NCBI RefSeq assembly: GCF_009769755.1
Contig: NZ_SDWJ01000001.1
Coordinates: forward strand, 930,001-994,000
Origin: Sphingorhabdus profundilacus
Lineage (GTDB): Bacteria; Pseudomonadota; Alphaproteobacteria; Sphingomonadales; Sphingomonadaceae
DNA: 64,000 nucleotides
Reading direction: 5' to 3'
The notes under the pieces were generated by a model, which saw only the letters and a list, made by a program, of their open reading frames with translations, ran no database searches and was not told the origin of the DNA. Shown in pieces: positions 8,711 to 18,149 of the stretch (within the stretch, counting starts at the first letter, position 1; each line of letters opens with the position of its first letter). A program made the translations under genes and the position numbers.

Positions 8711-10975
8711 ATGGCAACAACCCCAATGATCGAGGAAGGAAACGGGCAATCGTTCGCCAAGCGTTTGCTTCAGTCGACCGCCAACGCGCTCGGCAATAGC
8801 CAGTCGATCAAATTTATGGAGATTGGCAGCGCGTTGCTGTTGATCGGTGTGACCGCAGCAACGGCTTTTATCTTGATGGATCAAGGCCCCCAGTCAGAAC
8901 CACTTTCTCCTGCGGCATCGGCAACCATGTTGGTTGCAAATCTTTTGCCTGCAACTTTGCTGCTGGTGCTTTTCGGACGCCGGATCGCATTGAAGCGGGC
9001 CGAAGGCAGCAATATCGATAGCCAGCAATTATTGCATGTGCGGCTCGTCGCGATTTTCTCCGCGATCACGGCCGTCCCGACATTGCTACTGGTCGTTTTT
9101 GCGTCCCTGCTGTTCCAAAGCGGCGTGCAATTCTGGTTTTCAGGATCGGCCCGCGGCATGCTGGAAAATGCCGGCGAACTTGCCAAAGGCTATTATGAAG
9201 TCAACGCGCGGGATGTGGGTGACGAAACACTGACAATGGCGGGCGATTTTCGCAATGCCTTAAGCCAGACAAATCCCGACGACCCGGCATTTCTTAGCTA
9301 TTATTTCGAACAGGTTTTTCGCCGCAGGTTAAGTGAATCCGCAATTGTATCGGTCCAGGCGGACGGCATACAGCGCACTGAAGCCGTCGCGACCGAAAAT
9401 ACAGGCCGCACGCAAGACTGGATCCCGCCCGAAACCTTGGCAAAATTGCAAGCGGGGGAGGGCACGGTTGTGACCAATCGGACCGACCGGATTGAAGTGG
9501 TCACGGTGTTGTTCGATTCACCGCGCAGCTATCTTTATGCGAGCCGGGCCTTGTCAGTGCCGTCCTTTCAGCTGGGTGCGAAGGCGCAATCGGTCTTGAG
9601 GGATTATGACAAGATGGTCGCCCGCTCCCGCGCGTTGCAACTGCAATTCAATATAGCGCTTTATATCGTGTCTCTGCTGATTATCGGGATTACCCTCTGG
9701 ATTGCTTTGCGCGTCGCTGACCGGCTTGTGCGTCCTGTCAACAATCTGGTCGAGGCTGCACAGCGTATTGCAGGGGGCGATCTTTCTGCACGGGTCAGCG
9801 AAGATCAATATCGTGCCGATGAGGTCGGGTTTCTGTCGCAATCATTTAACCGGATGACGGAACGCCTGGAACGTCAGACGGGTGCGTTGTTGGCCACGAA
9901 CCATCAATTAGGCGAAAGACGGGTATTCATAGAGACGGTGCTGGAATCTGTGTCGGCAGGTGTCGTCTCGGTCAATGAACAAGGCGAAATCGAACTCGCC
10001 AATTCGACCGCGGAAAAAATGCTTTTCGGCAAGGCGCAAACGATCGTGGGTCTGAAATTCAGGGATGTGGCACCTGCGCTTGCCGAATTGACGGAAGACC
10101 GATCCCGCGGCGTGGTCCAACTGGGCGACGGACCAGAGCCTTTGACCGTGGCTGTCAAGGCGACGCAAAGGGAAAGGGGTGTTGTGGTCACATTCGAAGA
10201 TATCAGCCAGCAATTGGCGGACCAGCGCCGGGCTGCGTGGTCCGATGTCGCGCGGCGTATCGCGCATGAAATCAAAAATCCGCTAACCCCTATCCAACTC
10301 GCCGCCGAACGATTGCAACGGAGATTCGGCAAGCAGGTGGAAAATGACAGCGGCATTTTTGAGCAGCTTACCGCGACCATTATCCGGCAGGTGGGCGACT
10401 TACGCAATATTGTCGATGAATTTTCATCCTTTGCCCGAATGCCGAAACCCGTTTTCAGAAACGAAAATCTGCAGGACATTGTCGGACATGCGGTTTTTCT
10501 ATTTGAAGTGGCACATCCCGATATCAGTTTTAGTTACCAACCCATCGCGCAGTCACCGATGCTGATTTCCGACCGGCGGCAATTGGGGCAAGCTTTTACC
10601 AATATATTGAAAAATGCCGTTGAATCTATTCAGGAAAGACAGAAATCGAACCCGATTGACGGTAAGATTTCGGTCGAAATCAAGGAATCCAGCGGTCATC
10701 TCTATATCCAGATTTGCGACAATGGCATTGGCCTTCCTGAAGATCGCGACCGGATAATGGAGCCATATATTACCAATCGGGCGACAGGGTCGGGCCTTGG
10801 CCTGGCGATCGTCAAGAAGATTGTCGAGGAACATTTTGGTGAAATCTCATTACAGGATTCTCCTGGCGGCGGCGCGATCATAACTCTGACGTTCATCCCG
10901 CAAATGGTAGCGGAAAAAGTGAAAAATGCATTTTCGCCGGCGGAACAAAGTAAATTAGCACAGGACGAGTTTTAA
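8711..10975 (+). CDS. ntrY: membrane sensor histidine kinase NtrY
   Basis: A 754-residue membrane kinase of the NtrYX system, which in alphaproteobacteria links nitrogen metabolism, redox state and envelope functions. Three membrane segments lie in the first 130 residues, then an extracytoplasmic stretch (about 135-300), a fourth membrane segment near 310-328, a HAMP linker, a PAS domain (about 395-495), the phosphoacceptor His519 in AHEIKNPLTPIQ, and an ATPase domain with DNGIGLPED and GSGLGLAIVKK. The gene follows ntrC by 83 bp and precedes ntrX by 2 bp. Confidence 0.95.
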   Translation: MATTPMIEEGNGQSFAKRLLQSTANALGNSQSIKFMEIGSALLLIGVTAATAFILMDQGPQSEPLSPAASATMLVANLLPATLLLVLFGRRIALKRAEGSNIDSQQLLHVRLVAIFSAITAVPTLLLVVFASLLFQSGVQFWFSGSARGMLENAGELAKGYYEVNARDVGDETLTMAGDFRNALSQTNPDDPAFLSYYFEQVFRRRLSESAIVSVQADGIQRTEAVATENTGRTQDWIPPETLAKLQAGEGTVVTNRTDRIEVVTVLFDSPRSYLYASRALSVPSFQLGAKAQSVLRDYDKMVARSRALQLQFNIALYIVSLLIIGITLWIALRVADRLVRPVNNLVEAAQRIAGGDLSARVSEDQYRADEVGFLSQSFNRMTERLERQTGALLATNHQLGERRVFIETVLESVSAGVVSVNEQGEIELANSTAEKMLFGKAQTIVGLKFRDVAPALAELTEDRSRGVVQLGDGPEPLTVAVKATQRERGVVVTFEDISQQLADQRRAAWSDVARRIAHEIKNPLTPIQLAAERLQRRFGKQVENDSGIFEQLTATIIRQVGDLRNIVDEFSSFARMPKPVFRNENLQDIVGHAVFLFEVAHPDISFSYQPIAQSPMLISDRRQLGQAFTNILKNAVESIQERQKSNPIDGKISVEIKESSGHLYIQICDNGIGLPEDRDRIMEPYITNRATGSGLGLAIVKKIVEEHFGEISLQDSPGGGAIITLTFIPQMVAEKVKNAFSPAEQSKLAQDEF

Positions 10976-10977
10976 AC

Positions 10978-12375
10978 ATGGCGCTCGATATTTTGGTAGT
11001 AGATGACGAACAGGACATCAGGGATCTGGTGTCCGGCGTGCTGGACGACGACGGCTATAACACGCGCACCGCCGCCACCGCCGATGAAGCGCTGTCCGCA
11101 CTTGATGAACGCTTGCCTTCATTGATCTTGCTTGACGTTTGGCTGCGCGGGTCATCGATGGATGGCATCGAACTTCTAAAGGCGATAAAAAGCCGTGATC
11201 CGCAAATACCGGTGATTGTGTTTTCGGGGCATGGTAATATTGATACCGCAGTTGCCGCGATATCGCAGGGCGCTGTTGATTTTATCGAGAAGCCCTTTGA
11301 AGCCGAAAAACTTCTTCATCTGGTTGCTAAAGCAACAGAGACGGAGAGGTTGCGTGCCGAAAACGCATCTTTGCGCGCAAGGGTAGGGCATTCAGAGGAA
11401 CTGAACGGTTCATCGGCCGCAATCAACAATGTGCGCGCGACGTTGAAAAAAGTGTCCGGCACCGGTAGCCGTATGTTGATTACGGGCCCTGCCGGGGTAG
11501 GAAAAGAGGTCGCTGCGCGGCTTTTGCACAGTTGGAGTCCGCGGTCGGAATCTACTTTTGTGTCGGTGAGTGCCGCGCGCTTGTCGCCGGAACGCTTTGA
11601 TGAAGAGTTATTCGGAATAGAGCAGGATGGCAGCCTGGTGCAGGCCGGGATGCTGGAAAAAGCGCATGGCGGAACATTGTTCCTTGATGAAGTTGCCGAT
11701 ATGCCTTGGACGACTCAAGGTAAAATTTTACGGGTGCTGACCGATCAAAGCTTCGTTCGGGTAGGCGGAGACCGCCAGATTCGCGTCGACGTCCGCTTTG
11801 TATCGGCCACCGCAAGGGATTTGGCGCTGGAAATCGCCGAAGGTCGTTTTCGTGAAGATCTGTTCTATCGGCTTAATGTCGTGCCCGTCGAGATTCCGCC
11901 TTTGGCGAGCCGACGCGAAGACATTCCTGATCTAGCCAACCATTATGCGGCCCGCTTTGCGTCCGAACATCGAATATCGCCACCGGTTATATCGGATGAC
12001 GCTATGGCCGCGTTGCAGGCGTGCGAATGGCCCGGCAATGTCAGACAGTTGAGGAATATCATCGAACGGACGATCATATTGGCGCCGTCAAACCGGATTC
12101 ACCGGATTGAAGCGGACATGTTGCCGTCCGAAATCATCAACAGCTATGAAGGTTCCGAACATAATGTCACCTCCCTGATGGGTGCCCCATTACGCGAGGC
12201 AAGGGAGGCCTTTGAACGGGAATATCTGCGGGTTCAGATCAAGCGTTTTTCAGGAAATATTTCCAAAACTGCGGCATTTGTAGGCATGGAGCGGTCAGCG
12301 CTTCACCGGAAACTGAAATTGCTGGGAATTTCCGTTCGCAAAAATGGCGACGAGGCCGTCGATGACGAGGACTAG
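10978..12375 (+). CDS. ntrX: response regulator NtrX
   Basis: Partner of NtrY. The 465-residue protein has a receiver domain (phosphoacceptor Asp53 in LLDVWLRG), an AAA+ domain with a Walker A of GPAGVGKE at 170-177 and Walker B-like GGTLFLDEVADMP, and a C-terminal Fis-type helix-turn-helix (MERSALHRKL). The sigma54-contact loop is degenerate: the GAFTGA position reads GSLVQAG (218-224). This resembles other alphaproteobacterial NtrX proteins and suggests action at sigma70 promoters. It starts 2 bp after ntrY. Confidence 0.95.
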   Translation: MALDILVVDDEQDIRDLVSGVLDDDGYNTRTAATADEALSALDERLPSLILLDVWLRGSSMDGIELLKAIKSRDPQIPVIVFSGHGNIDTAVAAISQGAVDFIEKPFEAEKLLHLVAKATETERLRAENASLRARVGHSEELNGSSAAINNVRATLKKVSGTGSRMLITGPAGVGKEVAARLLHSWSPRSESTFVSVSAARLSPERFDEELFGIEQDGSLVQAGMLEKAHGGTLFLDEVADMPWTTQGKILRVLTDQSFVRVGGDRQIRVDVRFVSATARDLALEIAEGRFREDLFYRLNVVPVEIPPLASRREDIPDLANHYAARFASEHRISPPVISDDAMAALQACEWPGNVRQLRNIIERTIILAPSNRIHRIEADMLPSEIINSYEGSEHNVTSLMGAPLREAREAFEREYLRVQIKRFSGNISKTAAFVGMERSALHRKLKLLGISVRKNGDEAVDDED

Positions 12376-12516
12376 GCCGTGAACCTGGGGCCCGACTGCA
12401 TAAATACCGCAATTGCGAAAAAAATGTCACTGTTGTAAATAAAATGCATCACATGCACGTTAGGGCTTGCAATCAGGGTCCAGCCTGCATTTGCAAAAAG
12501 ATAAAATAAACGGATA

Positions 12517-13020
12517 ATGACAATGACTGAAAAGAATAATGGTCTCCAAGACCTCTTTCTGAACTCCCTCAGAAAGTCAAAAACACCGGTAACCATGTTC
12601 CTTGTAAAAGGAGTTAAACTACAGGGTGTTGTTACATGGTTTGATAACTTTTCGGTTCTTCTGCGCCGTGATGGTATGTCACAATTGGTGTATAAGCATT
12701 CTATTTCAACAATCATGCCTTCATCTTCGCCGGACCGCGCTATATTTGAAGAAATGATGTCACGAGTGACCCATAGAGCAGGCATGTTACAAGATGTATT
12801 CCTGCACGCCATGTGTGACAAACGCGAATCAGTTACCACATTTCTGGTAAATGGCGTGATGTTGCAGGGGGCAATTGCGGCTTATGACCTGTTTTCGTTA
12901 TTGCTGGAACGTGATGGTACGACGCAGCTTGTTTATAAGCATGCCGTTTCGACAATTCAGCCCGCCCATCCCGTCAATTTGGCCGAATATAATCATGGCG
13001 TAGATGAGGGCGATGTTTGA
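12517..13020 (+). CDS. hfq: tandem-domain Hfq RNA chaperone
   Basis: Hfq normally is a protein of about 80-100 residues forming a hexameric ring that pairs small RNAs with mRNAs. This 167-residue product contains two complete Sm/Hfq domains: about residues 8-68 and 88-148. Both keep the Sm2 signature ([10 protein letters not shown] at 56-65 and [10 protein letters not shown] at 137-146) and the Sm1 region with GVKLQG or GVMLQG. A trimer of such chains could form a six-domain ring. The rim basic patch of E. coli Hfq (RRER) is RKSK in the first domain and CDKR in the second. A TTGA overlap joins it to hflX. A second ATG at 12523 is an alternative start. Confidence 0.95.
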   Translation: MTMTEKNNGLQDLFLNSLRKSKTPVTMFLVKGVKLQGVVTWFDNFSVLLRRDGMSQLVYKHSISTIMPSSSPDRAIFEEMMSRVTHRAGMLQDVFLHAMCDKRESVTTFLVNGVMLQGAIAAYDLFSLLLERDGTTQLVYKHAVSTIQPAHPVNLAEYNHGVDEGDV

Positions 13021-14348
13021 GCGTCTTTGATCGTAGTGATTCGGACGAATTTGCCCGCGGCGCTCGTACTCTTGTTATCTACCCCGAATTGCCGGGTAAA
13101 GCAGCGGTAGGCGCAGAGGCCCGGCTGGATGAAGCCGAGGGTCTTGCGCTCGCTATCGGGTTGCAGGTCGTCCGCAAGAAACATTATCGCGTTCGCAGCC
13201 CCCGTGCTGTCACTCTATTGGGGGGCGGGCAGGTCGAGGAAATAGCCGAAATCGGGCGTGAGCTTGAAATCGATCTTTTGATTGTCGATGCATCACTGAC
13301 CGCAATACAGCAACGCAATCTGGAGGAAAAAACCGGTCTCAAGACGATCGACCGGACAGGATTAATTCTCGAAATCTTTGGCGAACGCGCGGCAACGGCA
13401 GAAGGTCGGTTACAGGTCGAACTGGCACATCTGGATTATCAGGCAGGCCGGCTGGTCCGCAGCTGGACCCATTTGGAACGGCAACGTGGTGGTTTCGGTT
13501 TTTTGGGAGGGCCGGGCGAAACGCAAATCGAAGCTGACCGCAGGATGATCCGCGATCGGATGGCAAGATTGCGGCGGGAGCTGGAGGATGTGAAGCGGAC
13601 GCGATCTCTGCATCGTGCCCGACGCAAAAGGGCGCCGTGGCCGGTAATCGCCCTTGTCGGCTATACAAATGCGGGCAAATCCACATTGTTCAACCGTCTG
13701 ACACGCGCAACTGTTCTTGCCGAGGACATGCTCTTTGCAACACTGGACCCAACAATGCGGGAAATTTCACTTCCGGGGGTTGAAAAGGCTATCCTATCCG
13801 ACACCGTCGGTTTTGTATCAGATCTTCCAACGCAACTGGTCGCAGCCTTTCGTGCGACGTTGGAAGAAGTGATTTCTGCCGATATTATCGTGCATGTCCG
13901 GGATATTGCCCATAGCGAAAGCGATGCCCAGCGCGACGACGTGCTATCGATACTGCGCGATCTGGGGATCGGGCAGAGTGAAGATGATGGATCGGGGCCG
14001 GAAATCATTGAAATCTGGAACAAAGTCGATCTTTTGAGCGACGAACGACGCTTGGAATTAACTGCGATTGCGAAACGCAATGCGGATATTCTTATGATAT
14101 CGGCCGAAACCGGGGAAGGGGTCGTTGCGTTCAAGCAAAGCCTGTCGGCAATTATCGCCAAACGAAATATCGTTCGGATAATCACAATCCCGAACAATGA
14201 CGGAGCGATCCTAGCCTGGCTACACGCACGCGGGAAGGTAGATGTCAGAAGCGAAGGGAAAGGCAATCTATCGATCGAAGTGTCCCTAAGTCAGCAACTT
14301 TGGGGGCAGTTTGAAAAACAGTTCCCCTATGTCTTGGACTTGCCCTGA
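13017..14348 (+). CDS. hflX: GTPase HflX
   Basis: A ribosome-associated GTPase that splits or rescues stalled ribosomes under stress; hfq-hflX is a common pair. The 443-residue product has the N-terminal HflX domain, a glycine-rich linker ([15 protein letters not shown]) and a GTPase domain with Walker [15 protein letters not shown] as G3 and NKVD as G4. The start is TTG at 13017, overlapping the hfq stop codon by four bases (TTGA), consistent with coupled translation. Its last 22 bp overlap mazG, which is convergent. Confidence 0.95.
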   Translation: MSVFDRSDSDEFARGARTLVIYPELPGKAAVGAEARLDEAEGLALAIGLQVVRKKHYRVRSPRAVTLLGGGQVEEIAEIGRELEIDLLIVDASLTAIQQRNLEEKTGLKTIDRTGLILEIFGERAATAEGRLQVELAHLDYQAGRLVRSWTHLERQRGGFGFLGGPGETQIEADRRMIRDRMARLRRELEDVKRTRSLHRARRKRAPWPVIALVGYTNAGKSTLFNRLTRATVLAEDMLFATLDPTMREISLPGVEKAILSDTVGFVSDLPTQLVAAFRATLEEVISADIIVHVRDIAHSESDAQRDDVLSILRDLGIGQSEDDGSGPEIIEIWNKVDLLSDERRLELTAIAKRNADILMISAETGEGVVAFKQSLSAIIAKRNIVRIITIPNNDGAILAWLHARGKVDVRSEGKGNLSIEVSLSQQLWGQFEKQFPYVLDLP

Positions 14349-15139
14349 TCGTTTGACATTGCTTTGCTTTCTCGGGATTTGACCAATTGCCAAAGCTCTT
14401 CTTTTTCAGTCAGGGAAAGTTCGGCAAATCTCGCACCGGACAATGCTTCCATCGCGCGGAAACGTCGCTCAAATTTTGCGTTTGCCGATTTCAAGGCAGA
14501 TTCTGCGTCCACATCATGGAAACGCGCCATGTTTACGACTGCAAATAACAGATCGCCAATCTCATCGGTTAATTCATCGGCCGAAGTCGCCGCCTGAACC
14601 TCTTGAATTTCTTCATATATCTTGGCCGTTGCGCCTTCTACATCAGGCCAATCAAAACCAGTTCTTGCCGCCCGTTTCTGGATTTTCTGGGCGCGAAGCA
14701 ATGCGGGTAGGGCGGTTGCGACACCTGCCAACGCACTCCCATCGGCTTTCGCATCACGCTCCGCAGCCTTAATGTTTTCCCAGTTATCGGTCACGGTTTT
14801 GGCATCATATGCGTTACCATCGCCGAATATATGTGGATGGCGTCTTGTCATCTTTTCGCAGATGCCGTCAATAACGTCCTGTAAATCAAAAATACCACGT
14901 TCGCTGGCCATCTGGCTGTGGAAAACAACTTGAAGCAAAAGATCGCCCAGTTCGTCTTTCAACGAATCCATGTCAGCACGCTCTATGGCATCCGCAACTT
15001 CATATGCTTCTTCAATTGTATATGGTGCAATGCTGCCAAAATCTTGTTCAATGTCCCATGGGCAGCCAGTATCCCGGTTGCGTAAACGGGCCATGATGGT
15101 CGCAAGGGTGGTAATATTTGGGGCAGAATTTGGGTTCAT
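14327..15139 (-). CDS. mazG: nucleoside triphosphate pyrophosphohydrolase MazG
   Basis: A house-cleaning enzyme that hydrolyses (d)NTPs to monophosphates, removing non-canonical nucleotides. The 270-residue protein has the two-domain MazG layout. The first domain contains GCPWDIEQ, then the helical metal site with TIEEAYEVADAI and LKDELGDLLLQVVFH; the second repeats the EEIQEVQAA and EIGDLLFAVVNMAR pattern. The gene is convergent with hflX, overlapping by 22 bp. An AT-rich stretch just upstream (around 15145-15165) may hold its promoter. Confidence 0.95.
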   Translation of the reverse strand: MNPNSAPNITTLATIMARLRNRDTGCPWDIEQDFGSIAPYTIEEAYEVADAIERADMDSLKDELGDLLLQVVFHSQMASERGIFDLQDVIDGICEKMTRRHPHIFGDGNAYDAKTVTDNWENIKAAERDAKADGSALAGVATALPALLRAQKIQKRAARTGFDWPDVEGATAKIYEEIQEVQAATSADELTDEIGDLLFAVVNMARFHDVDAESALKSANAKFERRFRAMEALSGARFAELSLTEKEELWQLVKSRESKAMSNDQGKSKT

Positions 15140-15182
15140 AGAAAAGTTCGATAATATATATTATGTTAAGTAATTGATGATA

Positions 15183-15785
15183 TCAGGGCTGCAAGGTCAT
15201 GACATTGCCTTCGACCTTCCAGCTTTTCATGCTGTCGAGAAAGTTCATTCCCAAGACATTCGTGTCATCAAACTTATCAGAAACGACGACATGATGGTCC
15301 TCTATTCGATGTGGACCAATTGCCAAAAGCTTTATCGAGCCGCGTTGAGCCGTTACACGGCCATTGGCGGTGGATATGATCACGGGATATCCATCCCGAT
15401 CCACTTCGACCGATGCTTCGATGGCCGTATTTTCATTGATCGCCGTCGTGGTCGCACCACTGTCGATCAAAAAACGTACCGGCGTCGTGTTGACTTCGAC
15501 CTGCAGCCAATAATGCCCGTCATCCTGACGCTTGATAATAATGGCTTGCTGATCGACAGACTGGTTGGCTGTGCCGGCCACTTCGGACTTGACGCGATCC
15601 CAAATTTGACGAAATTCGAACCGAAAACTGAAAACCGCAAAAAAAGCGGCAAAAATGGCGATCCAGGCAAGTGTCATCTTGGCGACCTGGCCAAAAGGCA
15701 AGCGTCGCGCCGCCAAAGCGCTTACTAAAAGCAAAACGCAGACAATGCCCCAGATGAGCGATGGGCCGTCCTCCATAAAGTTCAT
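15183..15785 (-). CDS. membrane-anchored retropepsin-like aspartic protease (TIGR02281 type)
   Basis: A 200-residue protein with two N-terminal membrane segments (about 8-26 and 36-54) followed by a single aspartic protease domain. The active site motif is visible as FLIDSGATTTAI with Asp108, and the later GMNFLDSM matches the family's second hydrophobic-glycine element. One such domain per chain implies a dimeric, retropepsin-like enzyme. This family is widespread in alphaproteobacteria with no settled substrate. It overlaps tatD by four bases (ATGA), so it is the last gene of the tmk-holB-metG-tatD series. A start at the second Met (residue 4) is also possible. Confidence 0.88.
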   Translation of the reverse strand: MNFMEDGPSLIWGIVCVLLLVSALAARRLPFGQVAKMTLAWIAIFAAFFAVFSFRFEFRQIWDRVKSEVAGTANQSVDQQAIIIKRQDDGHYWLQVEVNTTPVRFLIDSGATTTAINENTAIEASVEVDRDGYPVIISTANGRVTAQRGSIKLLAIGPHRIEDHHVVVSDKFDDTNVLGMNFLDSMKSWKVEGNVMTLQP

Positions 15786-16561
15786 GGCACCGCCTTTGTG
15801 AAAAGACGATAGAAATTTTCGCTGGTTTGCTGTGCAAATGCTTCAAAAGTTTCGCCCCGCAGCCCCGCAACATAACGGGTTGTATCGGCAACAAAGCCCG
15901 GTTCACCGGTTTTGCCACGATGCGGCACAGGTGCCAAAAATGGGGCGTCGGTTTCCACCAATATTCGATCATGCGGAAGCCATTTGGCAACATCTTGCAA
16001 GTCAGCCGCGTTTTTGAATGTCACAATACCGGATAATGAAATATAAAACCCCAGATCAAGCGCAATCCGGGCAAAATCTGCGCTGGCCGTGAAGCAATGG
16101 ATCACGCCGGTGAAACGGCCCCTGGCCATTTCATCCGACAGAATCTGCGCCGTGTCATCCTCGGCATCGCGCGTATGTACGATGAGCGGAAGGCCGGTTT
16201 CCCGCGCTGCCACAATATGTTCGACAAAAGATGCGCGTTGTTGTGCGCGATCGCTATGGTCGTAAAAATAGTCCAGACCAGTCTCGCCAATTCCGATCAC
16301 CCGTTCATGGCGTGCGCGATCAATAAGTTTTGCGGCATCGACGCCCAAATGGCCGTCGGCTTCATGCGGGTGAATACCCACAGACGCCCAAATATCCGGT
16401 TGCTGTTCAGCTAACCCAACTATTTCATCCCATTCGCTTTCACGCGTAGAAATATTCAGCATCGCGGTTACGCCGCCCGCACGTGCCCGCGTAAGAACCT
16501 CGTCCTGCTGCTCTATCAACCCTTTATAGTTGAGATGGCAATGGGAATCGACCAGGTTCAA
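15782..16561 (-). CDS. tatD: TatD-family metal-dependent hydrolase
   Basis: A 259-residue TIM-barrel hydrolase; family members are Mg-dependent deoxyribonucleases linked to DNA quality control, though some act on other substrates. Metal-binding motifs are present: DSHCHLN at the N-terminus, GIGETGLDYF, PLIVHTRDA, GVIHCF and LVETDAPFLAP. Length is standard. It overlaps metG by four bases at its start and the protease gene by four bases at its end. Clustering with metG, holB and tmk is common in bacteria. Confidence 0.94.
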   Translation of the reverse strand: MNLVDSHCHLNYKGLIEQQDEVLTRARAGGVTAMLNISTRESEWDEIVGLAEQQPDIWASVGIHPHEADGHLGVDAAKLIDRARHERVIGIGETGLDYFYDHSDRAQQRASFVEHIVAARETGLPLIVHTRDAEDDTAQILSDEMARGRFTGVIHCFTASADFARIALDLGFYISLSGIVTFKNAADLQDVAKWLPHDRILVETDAPFLAPVPHRGKTGEPGFVADTTRYVAGLRGETFEAFAQQTSENFYRLFTKAVP

Positions 16562-18126
16562 GTGCCACTCCCCTCGTCCAGCGGAAGCTCAAGTCTCGGG
16601 AACAAACCCTGAGGTTGCTCCAAGCGATAATTGCTTTCGGCAAGGCCTGAATACCAATGTGTACCGATCATTTCAAAGTTCCGGACCGCCTTCGGTATGC
16701 CCATCTGGTCGAGCAATTTTTTGGCACTTTCGGGAATGACCGGTAATGCAGCGACGGCCAATTGTGCGATGGATATGAACAAGGTTGCCAATATCGTTTC
16801 CATCCGCTTCGGGTCTGCTTTCTTCAACGCCCATGGCGCTTGCGCGTCAATATAGGCGTTGCAAGCGAACACTGCCTGTATCCAGCTTTCCAAGCCTTGC
16901 GACATTGCAAGATTCTGGAAATGGTTGGGAATCTCGTTTGAAACACTATTTCCGATTGTTCGGAACAATTCTTCATCTTCACGATGATGCCCATGTATTT
17001 CCGGTAGATATCCATCACAATTTTTGAAGATCAGCGACAATGTCCGTTGTGCAAGGTTGCCAAAACTATTGGCCAGATCTGCATTGACGCGCGTAACAAT
17101 TGCTTCTGCGCTGTAGCTTCCATCTTGACCGAAGCTGACTTCCCGCAAGAAAAAATAGCGCAGCGCATCGACGCCAAACAGGTGCGCCAGTTCCATGGGG
17201 TCGACGACATTGCCGAGCGATTTGGACATTTTTTCTCCACGGGAAAGCAGAAAGCCGTGGCCAAAAATCCGCTTTGGCAACGGCAGTCCCGCAGACATCA
17301 GGAATGCCGGCCAGTAAACGGCGTGGAACCGTACAATGTCTTTACCGATGATATGAACGTCGGCAGGCCAAAATCTCGCAAACTCGCTCCTATCGTCGGG
17401 ATAACCAACGCCGGTCATATAGGTGGTGAGTGCGTCGACCCAAACATACATGACATGGTCAGGTGAACCGGGAACTTTGACCCCCCAATCGAAACTGGTA
17501 CGCGAAACGCTTAAATCACGTAACCCGCCTTCAACAAAGCGCATGACCTCGTTGCGGCGGCTATCGGGCTGGATGAATTCGGGGTTTTCTTCAAACAGCT
17601 TAAGCAATGCATCCTGATAGCGCGAAAGCCTGAAGAACCATGTTTCCTCGACCGTCCATTCAACGGGCGTATCTTGGGGCGAAAGCTTGATACCCCCCTC
17701 CCCGATATGCAGTTCACTTTCGTCATAAAAGGCTTCATCACGAACCGAATACCAGCCTTCATATCGATCAAGATATAAATCACCGCTCGCTTCCATCGCC
17801 TTCCACAGCGCCTGACTGGCCTGATGGTGCCGATCTTCACTGGTGCGGACAAAAGCCGTATATGAAATGTTCAGTTTGTCGCACATCTCTTTGAAGTAAG
17901 ACGACATTTCGTCAGCGAATTCCAGCGTATCGCGCCCGGCGGCACGGGCCGTCTGAACCATTTTCAATCCATGCTCGTCCGTGCCAGTGATAAATCGAAC
18001 ATCGCGCCCCATCAGCCGTTGAAAACGTGCAATGGCATCGGTTGCTATCGCTTCATAGGCATGACCGATATGGGGCTTGCCATTGGGATATGCGATTGCG
18101 GTTGTGATGTAAAAAGGGTCGGACAT
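16558..18126 (-). CDS. metG: methionyl-tRNA synthetase
   Basis: Charges tRNA-Met with methionine. The 522-residue product is a class I synthetase with the HIGH motif at 19-22 (HIGHAYEAIATDA) and KMSKSLGN in the middle, followed by an anticodon-binding helical domain. It lacks the C-terminal EMAP-like tRNA-binding domain seen in longer MetG proteins, which is usual for this alphaproteobacterial type. It follows holB after 23 bp and overlaps tatD by four bases. Confidence 0.96.
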   Translation of the reverse strand: MSDPFYITTAIAYPNGKPHIGHAYEAIATDAIARFQRLMGRDVRFITGTDEHGLKMVQTARAAGRDTLEFADEMSSYFKEMCDKLNISYTAFVRTSEDRHHQASQALWKAMEASGDLYLDRYEGWYSVRDEAFYDESELHIGEGGIKLSPQDTPVEWTVEETWFFRLSRYQDALLKLFEENPEFIQPDSRRNEVMRFVEGGLRDLSVSRTSFDWGVKVPGSPDHVMYVWVDALTTYMTGVGYPDDRSEFARFWPADVHIIGKDIVRFHAVYWPAFLMSAGLPLPKRIFGHGFLLSRGEKMSKSLGNVVDPMELAHLFGVDALRYFFLREVSFGQDGSYSAEAIVTRVNADLANSFGNLAQRTLSLIFKNCDGYLPEIHGHHREDEELFRTIGNSVSNEIPNHFQNLAMSQGLESWIQAVFACNAYIDAQAPWALKKADPKRMETILATLFISIAQLAVAALPVIPESAKKLLDQMGIPKAVRNFEMIGTHWYSGLAESNYRLEQPQGLFPRLELPLDEGSGT

Positions 18127-18149
18127 GAACTCTCTAGCGTTTGATTGAT

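Noticed and set aside
12400-12440. CGCAATTGCG followed by an A-run after ntrX as a terminator
   Set aside because: The stem is a 10-base palindrome without a loop, and the run is A rather than T on the ntrX strand.
15151-15164. AT-only palindrome upstream of mazG as an operator
   Set aside because: Low-complexity AT sequence forms palindromes easily; more likely just promoter-type DNA.
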